From an uncultured Winogradskyella sp. (GTDB lineage: Bacteria > Bacteroidota > Bacteroidia > Flavobacteriales > Flavobacteriaceae): DNA of 64,000 bases. Numbering within the stretch: the stretch's first letter is position 1; every line of letters starts with the position of its first letter. A program made the translations under genes and the position numbers. The stretch spans positions 1 through 64,000 of the forward strand of contig NZ_CALGNH010000018.1 of assembly GCF_937958655.1 (NCBI RefSeq). Direction: 5' to 3'. The notes under the pieces were generated by a model. It saw nothing but the letters and a program-made list of their open reading frames with translations. It ran no database searches and was not told where the DNA came from. Below, piece by piece: positions 14,999-22,612 of the stretch.

Positions 14999-16420
14999 TC
15001 ATTTCGGTTCCACTAGTGCATTAATCATCCCTTTAAACACAAAGGCATGAAATGGCAGTACCATATACCAATACAGGCGTCCCAAAACCCCTTTAGGTCT
15101 AAAAACTGCACGTTGGTATAATCGGTCTTTTACAATTTTAAATTCTAGCCAAGCTTCGCCAGGTAGTTTCATTTCTGCAAAAAGTAATAATCGTTTTTCT
15201 TTTTTATCGGCTAATAGTACACGCCAAAAATCTAATGGGTCACCTGGTTCTAAATAGGTGTCGTGTGTGCGTCCTCTTCGTAATCCTACACCACCAAACA
15301 GTTTATCTACATAACCTCTTATCTTCCATAAGCCGTTAAAGCTATACCAACCATTGCGACCACCAATGCCCCAAATTTGATTTATGGTGAATTTTTCGTC
15401 CTTTATTTTTCTGGACCGTACATCCTTAAAACAACCATATTGAGGTAATTCTATATGCTTAGACAGCTGGTCTTTAAAAACTCCGCTACTTACCGCATCC
15501 TTCCAACTAGATACCACCGAGTTTTGCTGTATTTTCTGAAAAGCTAATTCTACCGCTGTTCTATAAGTCATTGGCGTAATAGCAATATGGTCGTTGATAT
15601 TGCTTGATTTTCCGATGACTTCAACCTTCATACTATCAACCAAAGCTTGCGCTAACTGAAACGACGTTGATGTAACAAAATACAACCAGTAGGATGATAA
15701 CTTAGGAGATAATAGAGGTAAGGTGTATATGTATCTTTTAAGCCCGCGCACTTCGGCAAACTGCAATAACATTTCTTTGTAGGTTAAAATTTCTGGGCCA
15801 AAAATGTCATACGAGTTATTGTATAGTTTCTCTTTAGTTAAGGCGCCAGAAAGATAAGTGAGTACATCTCTTATGCCTATAGGTTGCGTTTTGGTATTCA
15901 ACCATTTTGGCGTTATCATTACAGGCAGTTTTTCTACAATATCTCTTATGATTTCAAAGGAAGCACTGCCACTGCCTACGATGATTCCTGCCCTAAATGT
16001 GGTTAAACCATAGCTGTTAGATTTTAGTGTTTCTTCTACCTGTAAGCGCGATTTTAAGTGTTTAGATAATGAGTCATCATTAACAATACCACTTAGGTAG
16101 ATAACGTGCTTACAATTAGTAGCTTCAACAAGGTTTTTAAAGTTTTGAGCACACTGGCGTTCTAAACTTTCAAAATCTTTAGAGTTTGTTGCCATGGAAT
16201 GAATGAGGTAGTAAGCCGCATCAATATTTTTTGGAATTTTATTGGGTTCTGGACTTAAAAAGTCCATTTTAATAAAAGTACAATTGGGATGTTCTTCAAT
16301 CTCATCTGGAATACGATTCATATCTCGTACGCAGCATACCAATTGGTGCTCAGCTTCAACGAGTTGAAGTGCTAGTCGTTTGGCGATGTAGCCAGTTGTG
16401 CCTGTGATGAGTATTTTCAT
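14999..16420 (-). CDS. NmrA/SDR-like protein with DUF2867 domain
   Basis: A 473-residue two-domain protein. Residues 1 to about 280 form an atypical SDR (MKILITGTTGYIAKRLALQL, a GxxGxxG NAD(P)-binding motif, with YYLIHSMATNSKDFE and VIYLSGIVND). The C-terminal about 170 residues match DUF2867: IWGIGGRNGWYSFNGLWKIRG, GVGLRRGRTH, DPLDFWRVL, and LFAEMKLPGEAWLEFKI. The substrate is unknown; it may reduce a hydrophobic or oxidised compound. Genes of this type recur in photolyase-containing light-response clusters. It lies between two intergenic repeats, downstream of the flavin reductase. Confidence 0.85.
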   Translation of the reverse strand: MKILITGTTGYIAKRLALQLVEAEHQLVCCVRDMNRIPDEIEEHPNCTFIKMDFLSPEPNKIPKNIDAAYYLIHSMATNSKDFESLERQCAQNFKNLVEATNCKHVIYLSGIVNDDSLSKHLKSRLQVEETLKSNSYGLTTFRAGIIVGSGSASFEIIRDIVEKLPVMITPKWLNTKTQPIGIRDVLTYLSGALTKEKLYNNSYDIFGPEILTYKEMLLQFAEVRGLKRYIYTLPLLSPKLSSYWLYFVTSTSFQLAQALVDSMKVEVIGKSSNINDHIAITPMTYRTAVELAFQKIQQNSVVSSWKDAVSSGVFKDQLSKHIELPQYGCFKDVRSRKIKDEKFTINQIWGIGGRNGWYSFNGLWKIRGYVDKLFGGVGLRRGRTHDTYLEPGDPLDFWRVLLADKKEKRLLLFAEMKLPGEAWLEFKIVKDRLYQRAVFRPKGVLGRLYWYMVLPFHAFVFKGMINALVEPK

Positions 16421-16439
16421 AAATCCGAAAGACTGCCAT

Positions 16440-16503
16440 TTTGAGTGTAGTTGAGAAACATAATGATATTTATAACATCTCGACTACGCTCGATGTGACA
16501 GAT
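16440..16503. repeat. Imperfect inverted repeat (GTCATTTCGAGCGTAGTCGAG type)
   Basis: GCCATTTTGAGTGTAGTTGAG at the left and CTCGACTACGCTCGATGTGAC at the right are imperfect reverse complements separated by about 20 bp. A related sequence lies inside the element at 19910-20085. It occupies the gap between flavin reductase and the SDR-DUF2867 gene. Confidence 0.6.
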
Positions 16504-16510
16504 GCTATAA

Positions 16511-17143
16511 TTATTGTTTTATTGCTTCTTTTTTTGGGCGCTGGTACTCTAAGCGTTGTTTTAACTCTGGTATGGCGTAACCATCTAACCCGTTTATAGA
16601 GGCTACTTTTCCTTTAGAAAGATTAATAAACCCGTCCTTTTCTATCAATTCATCAGGAACGTATAGCTTTTCTATTTTTCCTATTAACAAGATAGTGTTA
16701 TTGGCCTTAATTGGGTATTCTTCAACATAGCTCATCGCAAGTTGTACAGGGCAACCTTTAACAAATGGCGCAATAAAATTATCTTTGTACTCTTCATCTA
16801 AAGTGGTGACATCAAATTCTGAAATTGACGCGTCGTATTTAGCTGAAGTATGGTGGGCATCTTCTAAAATACCCTCATGGATGTGATTTAGTGTGTATTT
16901 TCCTGTGGTTTTTATATTATCATAGGTATTTCTTATTACCGTGGTTGGCCTTAAGAAAAAACCTAATAATCCTGGATTAGAGCCCAAGTGCGTAACGGAA
17001 CTAAAAACTGCTACATTACTACTGCCTAAAGCATCTTTTGTGCCTATGAGGTTGGCAGATTTGTAACCGCTACAACTATTTATGAGGTTGATGCGATACA
17101 AATGATGCATCTTATTAATGTCGTCTAAGCTAAATTCTGCCAT
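16511..17143 (-). CDS. Flavin reductase family protein
   Basis: A 210-residue FMN-binding split-barrel protein of the flavin reductase (DIM6/NTAB) type, which reduces free flavin with NAD(P)H. SANLIGTKDALGSSNVAVFS, LGFFLRPTTVIRNTYDNI and GKYTLNHI are the family pattern. A longer reading from 17263 is mostly antisense to the kinase gene; I take the ATG at 17143 (MAEFSLDDINKMHHLYRINL), which leaves a 1-bp gap after the kinase stop. It could supply reduced FAD/FMN for the photolyases or the SDR protein, an inference from context. Confidence 0.85.
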   Translation of the reverse strand: MAEFSLDDINKMHHLYRINLINSCSGYKSANLIGTKDALGSSNVAVFSSVTHLGSNPGLLGFFLRPTTVIRNTYDNIKTTGKYTLNHIHEGILEDAHHTSAKYDASISEFDVTTLDEEYKDNFIAPFVKGCPVQLAMSYVEEYPIKANNTILLIGKIEKLYVPDELIEKDGFINLSKGKVASINGLDGYAIPELKQRLEYQRPKKEAIKQ

Positions 17144-17144
17144 T

Positions 17145-18455
17145 TTACAAGGTTGTGAAATTGTTGATTTTAATATTTTCTGCTTTAAGATCGAACATAA
17201 GATTATAGAGACCAAAAAATGTTCTGTTGATATATATAAAATGTTTAGAGCCACGGTTACCATTCATGTTTCGCAGTTCAGTACTCTTGGAATATTTTTG
17301 TCCCATTTCTGCAACTTGATTAAAGAATTCTGCATCTGAGAAATCAAAAATTTCATTTTGAAATGGTTGTGTAAACAAACTTAACAACTCATGAAACATG
17401 TTAGAGAAAAACGTCATTTCTTCCTCGGAATCGTCCTTGCGTAAAATTTCGAGCTCATACATTTTTTCCTTAAATGCTACAGGGTCATTAATGCAGTTTT
17501 TATCTGCCAACTCAAAATAGGGTTTGTAGAAATTTTCTGGAATAGCTTTCATACATCCAAAATCTAAAGCAATAAGCGCACCATCCTTTGATACTAAGAA
17601 ATTACCAGGATGAGGGTCTGCATGTACTTTTTTTAGATTATGAATTTGATACATGTAAAAATCCCATAAGGCCTGTCCTAATTTGTTAGAAAGCTCTTGG
17701 TCTTTATTATGCGCTACAAATTCTGAAAGGTGTTCACCCTCCATATAATCCATAGTGATAATTCGCTCAGACGAATATTGTTCGTAGTAGTTTGGAAATT
17801 TTAGGTTGGGTATGTGTTTGCAGGCTTCTACGACGGCTTTACTCTGTTCTATTTCTAATAAATAGTTGGTTTCCTCTACAAGTTTATCTTCAACTTCTTT
17901 AAAGTATTTGTCAGAATCTTTTCCTTTAATATTAAACATTTTAATAGCAATAGGTTTTACTAAAGCTAAATCAGAAGTGATACTCTCCGCAACTCCGGGA
18001 TATTGGATTTTCACAGCAAATTTTTTCCCATCTTTATCTGCAAGGTGTACTTGACCAATGCTCGCAGCATTTACCGAAGTTGCGTTGAAAGTATCAAAAA
18101 GTTCATTAGGATGTTTACCAAAGTATTTTTTAAAAGTTTTTATTACTAAAGGCGGTGATAATGGTGGTACAGAAAATTGTGATAACGAAAATTTTTCTAC
18201 ATATGCTTTCGGCAAAATGCTCTTTTCCATACTTAACATTTGTGCGACTTTAAGCGCACTCCCTTTAAGTTTTTTAAGGCTATCGTATATATCTTCTGCG
18301 TTATTTTGATTAAGGCGTTCTTTGGCTTCCTCTTTAGGATTTACCATTTTATCACCATAATATTTTAAATAATTGACACCAACTTTAGCACCAGTAGATA
18401 CTAATTTTGAGGCTCGAGATATTTTGGTAATTGGTATGCTGTCAATTGTTTTCAT
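17145..18455 (-). CDS. AarF/UbiB (ABC1) family atypical kinase
   Basis: A 436-residue ABC1/ADCK-type protein. It shows the A-rich motif (LKGSALKVAQML, the equivalent of KxGQ), NAASIGQVHLADKDGKKFAVKI, VVEACKHIPNLKFP, and the catalytic HADPHPGNFLVSKDGALIALDFG. Family members are membrane-associated ATPases or kinases linked to quinone and isoprenoid lipid metabolism and to oxidative-stress tolerance. The gene starts 21 bp after tetR and is followed 1 bp later by flavin reductase, so the three are one transcript. Confidence 0.9.
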   Translation of the reverse strand: MKTIDSIPITKISRASKLVSTGAKVGVNYLKYYGDKMVNPKEEAKERLNQNNAEDIYDSLKKLKGSALKVAQMLSMEKSILPKAYVEKFSLSQFSVPPLSPPLVIKTFKKYFGKHPNELFDTFNATSVNAASIGQVHLADKDGKKFAVKIQYPGVAESITSDLALVKPIAIKMFNIKGKDSDKYFKEVEDKLVEETNYLLEIEQSKAVVEACKHIPNLKFPNYYEQYSSERIITMDYMEGEHLSEFVAHNKDQELSNKLGQALWDFYMYQIHNLKKVHADPHPGNFLVSKDGALIALDFGCMKAIPENFYKPYFELADKNCINDPVAFKEKMYELEILRKDDSEEEMTFFSNMFHELLSLFTQPFQNEIFDFSDAEFFNQVAEMGQKYSKSTELRNMNGNRGSKHFIYINRTFFGLYNLMFDLKAENIKINNFTTL

Positions 18456-18476
18456 TTGTTCTGAAGGTGTTTCAGT

Positions 18477-19133
18477 TTAATTCATGTGAATTTTTTCTTT
18501 GTACAAAAACTTACCTAAATCCATTAAACTTTTTAAAGGTGTAGTGTCTATAAGGTCAAAACTGGCTTTAACTGACTTTTCTATAAAAAGATCTGTTTTT
18601 TCAAACGATGCAGAGGTATCATCAATCCAAAATTTAAGGGTAATGAGTAATTGTAGCCATGCGGACTCTTTAAGACTTCTTCTTTGAATTTTTTCTAATT
18701 GTTCTTGCTTTAAGTCTAGTGTTGGTATATTAAGATGCTCAATATAATTAAAGAATCTACTCTTTAATTGCGATAATGTTCTCAATGACTTTAAGGATTT
18801 CTTATGGTCGTTTAAAGTATGTATAACATAGCTTCTGTTGGCTGTAAGAATTTCGAAAAAGGTGAAATAAAAGCTTAATAATTTATTTCGGGCATCAAAA
18901 GTTAAATAATCATCACTTTTCTCTAACACAGCATGGGCGCTATCAAAAAATATTTTAAAAATGGATTGCTCTAAAACTTCAAACGAAGTAAAAAATTCAT
19001 AGAACTTTTCTTCTTTCATATTATTGTTTTTAGCAAATGCATAAACAGTTTTTGGTTGTTCATTATGCATTAAAACATAATCCATGTATGCGCTAATAAC
19101 GTCGTTTTGTGTTACTGATTTTTTCTTTGCCAT
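18477..19133 (-). CDS. TetR-type transcriptional regulator of the light/stress island
   Basis: A 218-residue TetR/AcrR-like protein. The N-terminal about 50 residues form the DNA-binding helices (QNDVISAYMDYVLMHNEQPK, AFAKNNNMKEEKFYEFFTSF, the recognition region), followed by an all-helical ligand/dimer domain. It is the first gene of the tetR-aarF-flavin reductase unit. A 28-bp inverted repeat overlaps its promoter, which points to autoregulation, and the same repeat lies upstream of the folE block. The inducer is unknown. The N-terminal helix-turn-helix is weaker than in typical TetR proteins. Confidence 0.8.
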   Translation of the reverse strand: MAKKKSVTQNDVISAYMDYVLMHNEQPKTVYAFAKNNNMKEEKFYEFFTSFEVLEQSIFKIFFDSAHAVLEKSDDYLTFDARNKLLSFYFTFFEILTANRSYVIHTLNDHKKSLKSLRTLSQLKSRFFNYIEHLNIPTLDLKQEQLEKIQRRSLKESAWLQLLITLKFWIDDTSASFEKTDLFIEKSVKASFDLIDTTPLKSLMDLGKFLYKEKIHMN

Positions 19134-19151
19134 AATAACTGATTTATAATG

Positions 19152-19159
19152 TAAAGATA
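19152..19159 (-). promoter_or_regulatory. -7 promoter box of the tetR operon
   Basis: TATCTTTA on the minus strand (TAnnTTTA), about 19 bp before the tetR ATG. Its sequence context GTATnTTTAC is shared with the folE-block promoter. Confidence 0.6.
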
Positions 19160-19164
19160 CAAAT

Positions 19165-19192
19165 GTTTAACTATGTAAGTAAATTGTTAAAC
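19165..19192. promoter_or_regulatory. Candidate TetR operator, copy 1 (GTTTAAC-N14-GTTAAAC)
   Basis: A perfect 7+7 inverted repeat over 28 bp; one flanking base on each side also pairs. It lies just upstream of the -7 box, in the -10 to -45 zone, where repressors usually bind. The same element recurs at 10123-10150. Confidence 0.65.
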
Positions 19193-19222
19193 AAAATTTA
19201 ACATCAACGTTATAAGTTATAT

Positions 19223-19891
19223 TTAGCAACCCTCATCGCAACACTTATCGTCTTTTACGATTTTACAGCTAATTACTGCTAGTATAGCTCCTAAGAATGG
19301 TGCAATTAAGTAGAGCCAAAGGTGTTGCAGATTACCAGAAATTACGGCAGGTGCTAATGAGCGAGCCGGATTCATTGACGCCTTTGTCATTGGGCCAGCA
19401 AACATGGCTTCTAAAAGTATAATTGCTCCCACAGCAATAGCTGCCATGGTGCCAATTTCTTTACTTCCTGTAGAAACGTTAATTATAACCACCATTAAAA
19501 AAAAGGTGAGTAATACTTCTAAAATAAATGCTTTGTAGGGTTCAAATCCATCGGCAGGGTAGGTGTGTCCAAAACTAGTGCTCTCTGGGAATAAGACCCA
19601 TAAAAGACTAATGGCAAGAAATGCGCCTGCAATCTGAAAAAGGATATAAAGCGGAACGTTTTTCCAACTGAATTTTTTTGCGAAAGCAAAAGCAACCGTC
19701 ACCGCAGGATTAAAGTGTGCTCCAGAAATTTCACCAAACGCGTAAATCATGGCCATAACAATAAGTCCCCAAGTGATAGCTACACCAACATGAGATATGC
19801 TACCACCTGTAATTTCGTTAACCGTCATGGCACCACAACCGCAAAACACCATTATAAAAGTGCCGATTAATTCAGCAATTTCTTTTTTCAT
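19223..19891 (-). CDS. MIP family aquaporin with Cys-rich tail
   Basis: A 222-residue channel protein with six predicted helices and two half-helices carrying NPA motifs: HFNPAVT (Asn61-Pro62-Ala63) and SMNPARS (Asn174-Pro175-Ala176-Arg177). The C-terminus is KDDKCCDEGC. Next to an ArsC-like gene and arsR it probably conducts As(OH)3 out of the cell, as AqpS does in rhizobial ars operons; simple water or glycerol conduction cannot be excluded. The gap to the ArsC-like gene is filled by a MITE-like repeat. Confidence 0.85.
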   Translation of the reverse strand: MKKEIAELIGTFIMVFCGCGAMTVNEITGGSISHVGVAITWGLIVMAMIYAFGEISGAHFNPAVTVAFAFAKKFSWKNVPLYILFQIAGAFLAISLLWVLFPESTSFGHTYPADGFEPYKAFILEVLLTFFLMVVIINVSTGSKEIGTMAAIAVGAIILLEAMFAGPMTKASMNPARSLAPAVISGNLQHLWLYLIAPFLGAILAVISCKIVKDDKCCDEGC

Positions 19892-19909
19892 TTATTCTGA
19901 ATTTATTTC

Positions 19910-20085
19910 GAGGCTGTCTAAAACGTACCCTTTTTTGTCATTTCGAGAGTAGTAGAGAAATCTAAAATTTTGATTTTCAAAGCATTTCGACTTCTTCGCA
20001 ATGTGCTTTCAATCAAAGTTTACTTTGCTTTTAACCAATGCTCAATGTGACAGATTAGAATTTTATTGACTTTTTAGACAGTCTC
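19910..20085. mobile_element. MITE-like element with inverted ends
   Basis: A 176-bp stretch with ends GAGGCTGTCTAAAACGT (left) and its near-complement at the right (15 of 17 positions match). It has no coding capacity. Inside is a nested GTCATTTCGAGAGTAGTAGAG segment opposed by CAATGTGACAG, related to the repeat at 16440-16503. Similar GAGGCTGTCT ends occur in some insertion sequences, so it may be a deleted IS; no clear target duplication was found. Confidence 0.6.
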
Positions 20086-20087
20086 AA

Positions 20088-20702
20088 TTATTTATTAACT
20101 TTTGAAAACACATACTTCAATTCTGTGGCTATTTGAAGACTCCTCTCCAAATATTTTTCGGCTTGTAAAGGCATATTATCATAGGCTTTTGGGTCTTTAT
20201 ACGTTAGTGGAATACGTTTTTCTGCACCGGAAATAATTGGACAAGCTTCATTGGCAGAATCACAAGTCATAATTGCAGCAAACTCTTTCGTTGGGTTAAA
20301 ATCTGCGTCGTAAGTTTTAGAGAAGCCAATAACAGGATGCTTTAAATCTGAATATTTAATCACATAGACAGGATTTTTTTCGTTGGAAAGCGATGTGATA
20401 TTAAATCCTGAAGCACGTAATGCTTCTGCGGAGGAAGGGAAAAGGGCAGTAGCCTCCGTTCCACCAGAGTAGCAAAATACATTCTCAATTTTGTAATAAC
20501 TCGCCATAGTTTGCGCCCAAACCTGCGATAAGTGGCTGCGACGCGAGTTGTGTGTACAGATAAAATTGAGGTTGACAATTTTATTTTTATCACCTTTATT
20601 TTGAATAAAATCTACTAAAGTTTGAAGGATAGCTTTACGTTCTGACGCTATAGTGTTGATATCTAAAGATTCAATTTGTGAACTAATTTGAGGATATAGC
20701 AT
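20088..20702 (-). CDS. ArsC-like low-molecular-weight phosphatase
   Basis: A 204-residue protein with the protein-tyrosine-phosphatase loop Cys49-THNSR-Arg55-Ser56 (FICTHNSRRSHLSQVWAQ), then a typical low-molecular-weight PTPase body (GGTEATALFPSSAEALRASG, AAIMTCDSANEACPIISGAE). In this fold it either removes phosphate from tyrosine or reduces arsenate. The DUF6428 gene is 29 bp upstream and arsR 10 bp beyond, so an arsenate-reductase role is more likely. Length exceeds the usual 130-150 residues because of an N-terminal extension. Confidence 0.8.
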   Translation of the reverse strand: MLYPQISSQIESLDINTIASERKAILQTLVDFIQNKGDKNKIVNLNFICTHNSRRSHLSQVWAQTMASYYKIENVFCYSGGTEATALFPSSAEALRASGFNITSLSNEKNPVYVIKYSDLKHPVIGFSKTYDADFNPTKEFAAIMTCDSANEACPIISGAEKRIPLTYKDPKAYDNMPLQAEKYLERSLQIATELKYVFSKVNK

Positions 20703-20731
20703 GGTTGTATTTTAATAGTTATAGTTTGGGT

Positions 20732-21202
20732 TTAGCAACAACCAGATTCTGGTGTACAACATGAGGTTTGATTTTGAATATCGGATAGTTTTACTTTAGG
20801 TTTAGATACTGCAATTCCGCAAGCATCTAATGCTAAACAGGCAGTTTTTTTTGTGGTTAAAAGAAAATTAATACCATCAAAATCTAATCCAAATTTTCCT
20901 ATGGTATCCCCTTGGTATTCGACTTCAATTTCTAAATCTTCAATTTTTAAAACCTTTTCGGATAGCTCAATGATATTTAATAGTTTTTCTGGATGTAATC
21001 TATGGTCGTAGTCATCGGCTTTCCAAAGTTGAAAGTTGGCGACTTCCTCGTGTCTTACCATTCCGCCACAATCAATAAAGTCTTTTGTTATTTTGCCGAC
21101 TTCTGTGACATGAAAATGGGCAGGCACTAGCGCGCCATTTGGTAATTGAAACCCTATGGTTTCTAAGGTTTTTAATGTCGATTTTATTTCGGATAGTTTC
21201 AT
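20732..21202 (-). CDS. DUF6428 family protein with C-terminal cysteine pairs
   Basis: A 156-residue soluble protein. It shows LPNGALVPAHFHVTEVGKIT, FIDCGGMVRHEEVANFQLWK and DDYDHRLHPEKL, matching a family found in arsenic gene clusters of Bacteroidota (DUF6428). The tail ends SCCTPESGCC, four cysteines in two pairs, which could bind trivalent arsenic or antimony. The role is unknown, but the operon position between arsR and arsC-like is consistent. It lies 10 bp after the ArsR stop. Confidence 0.7.
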   Translation of the reverse strand: MKLSEIKSTLKTLETIGFQLPNGALVPAHFHVTEVGKITKDFIDCGGMVRHEEVANFQLWKADDYDHRLHPEKLLNIIELSEKVLKIEDLEIEVEYQGDTIGKFGLDFDGINFLLTTKKTACLALDACGIAVSKPKVKLSDIQNQTSCCTPESGCC

Positions 21203-21212
21203 ATACTTTTAT

Positions 21213-21539
21213 TTAACAGCAGTTATTATTTATATCTTGATTTAGAAATTCGTTAATAATGGATTTCATGGTTGTCCAGTTATCATTATTTATACAGTAA
21301 CAAATACTGGTACCTTCTATGTTTCCTTTAATTAAACCAATGTTTTTTAATGCTCTAAGATGCTGAGAAATTGTAGGCTGTGCCAAGCCTATTTCGTCCA
21401 CTAAATCACCGCAAATACAAGAGTTGATTTTAAAAAGGTATTGTAGAATAGCCACTCTTGCCGGATGCCCAAATACTTTTGCAATGTTTGCAATTTGGTT
21501 TTGTTGCTCTGTAAAGATTTCGCTTTTAGTTAATCCCAT
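21213..21539 (-). CDS. ArsR-type metalloregulator
   Basis: A 108-residue winged-helix repressor. The recognition region is LVDEIGLAQPTISQHLRALK, and the metal site near helix 3 has Cys41 and Cys43 in NSCICGDLV, close to the ELCVCDL of E. coli ArsR. Further cysteines are Cys80, Cys82 and a terminal pair Cys107-Cys108. It probably senses As(III) or Sb(III) and represses its own operon (DUF6428, ArsC-like, perhaps aquaporin). A palindrome overlaps its promoter. Confidence 0.88.
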   Translation of the reverse strand: MGLTKSEIFTEQQNQIANIAKVFGHPARVAILQYLFKINSCICGDLVDEIGLAQPTISQHLRALKNIGLIKGNIEGTSICYCINNDNWTTMKSIINEFLNQDINNNCC

Positions 21540-21552
21540 TGATTGTATTATT

Positions 21553-21564
21553 ATATTGCAATAT
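21553..21564. promoter_or_regulatory. Candidate ArsR operator
   Basis: ATATTGCAATAT is a perfect 12-bp palindrome 13 bp before the arsR ATG. It overlaps TAATATTG, a one-mismatch form of the TAnnTTTG -7 box on the minus strand, so ArsR binding would block the promoter. Confidence 0.55.
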
Positions 21565-21690
21565 TACGATAAAAGAATTAATAATAGTATTTATAGTCAA
21601 CTTAATATGGTACCTTTTAAGTATTCTTTAACATATAAGGCTTCGCTTAAGTTGTAATTTTACGGCATAAAACACTTAATACTATATAAA

Positions 21691-22539
21691 ATGAAGAAAT
21701 TAGCATTGTTTGCATTTACATTAATTGCAATGTTTGCTGTAAACGCACAAGTTGAAACACCACAACCAAGCCCTATAACTAAAATTGAGCAAAAGGTAGG
21801 TTTAACAGATGTCACTTTAGAATACTCGCGTCCGAGTATGAAAGGACGAAAAATATTTGGCAATTTAGTGCCTTACGGAAAAATGTGGCGTGCAGGCGCT
21901 AATAAAAATACTGTCATAACATTTAGTGACGATGTTACTATAGATGGTAATGCTGTTAAGGCTGGTTCTTACGCCATTTTTGTATCACCAAATAAGAAAT
22001 CTTGGGATGTTGTATTTTATGCTGATACCAATAATTGGGGCACACCTCAAAACTGGGATGACGCTAAAGTAGCTGCTAAAGTTTCTGTAGAAACGTATAA
22101 TATGCCAATGACTATTGAAACATGGACTATAGGTTTTGACGAATTAAAAAACAGCTCAGCACACATAGGTTTTGTTTGGGAAAACACGTATGCTGCCGTT
22201 AAGTTTGAGGTACCTACGGATGCTGCTGTAAGCGCTTCTATTGAAAGAACAATGGCAGGCCCATCTGCAAACGATTATTTTTCTGCTGCTGTTTATAACC
22301 TATCTGAAAAAAAGGATTTAGATAAAGCCTTAGTATGGATAGATAAAGCTGTGGAAATGACTAAAGATCAACCACGTTTTTGGTATTTAAGACAACAATC
22401 TTTAATCCATGCTGCTAATGGAGATAAAAAAGGTGCTATTGCTGCAGCTAAGAAGTCTTTAGGTGGAGCAACTGCTGCAGGTAATGCAGATTATATAAAA
22501 ATGAACAAAGATTCATTAAAAGAATGGGGTGCGATGTAA
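21691..22539 (+). CDS. Secreted DUF2911 protein
   Basis: A 282-residue protein with a signal peptide (MKKLALFAFTLIAMFAVNAQ, cleavage expected near residue 20). The DUF2911 body has VTLEYSRPSMKGRKIFGNLV, YGKMWRAGANKNTVITFSDD and AGSYAIFVSP. The C-terminus (about 190-282) is alanine-rich and helical and resembles tetratricopeptide-like repeats (DLDKALVWIDKAVEMTKDQP). The function is unknown; it is exported to the periplasm or outer surface. A TAATTTTA box at 21655-21662 may be its -7 element. It stands alone, converging on the Gfo/Idh gene through a terminator. Confidence 0.85.
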   Translation: MKKLALFAFTLIAMFAVNAQVETPQPSPITKIEQKVGLTDVTLEYSRPSMKGRKIFGNLVPYGKMWRAGANKNTVITFSDDVTIDGNAVKAGSYAIFVSPNKKSWDVVFYADTNNWGTPQNWDDAKVAAKVSVETYNMPMTIETWTIGFDELKNSSAHIGFVWENTYAAVKFEVPTDAAVSASIERTMAGPSANDYFSAAVYNLSEKKDLDKALVWIDKAVEMTKDQPRFWYLRQQSLIHAANGDKKGAIAAAKKSLGGATAAGNADYIKMNKDSLKEWGAM

Positions 22540-22576
22540 GTCTTGGAGACTTTAGATATTAGAAATAGATTGATTG

Positions 22577-22612
22577 GCGCAACTCCCTGAGTTGCGCTTT
22601 TTAGTTTTTGTA
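22577..22612 (+). terminator. Terminator after the DUF2911 gene
   Basis: A perfect 9-bp stem, GCGCAACTC/GAGTTGCGC, with a 3-nt loop (22577-22597), then TTTTTAGTTTTT. It separates the convergent DUF2911 and Gfo/Idh genes. Confidence 0.85.
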
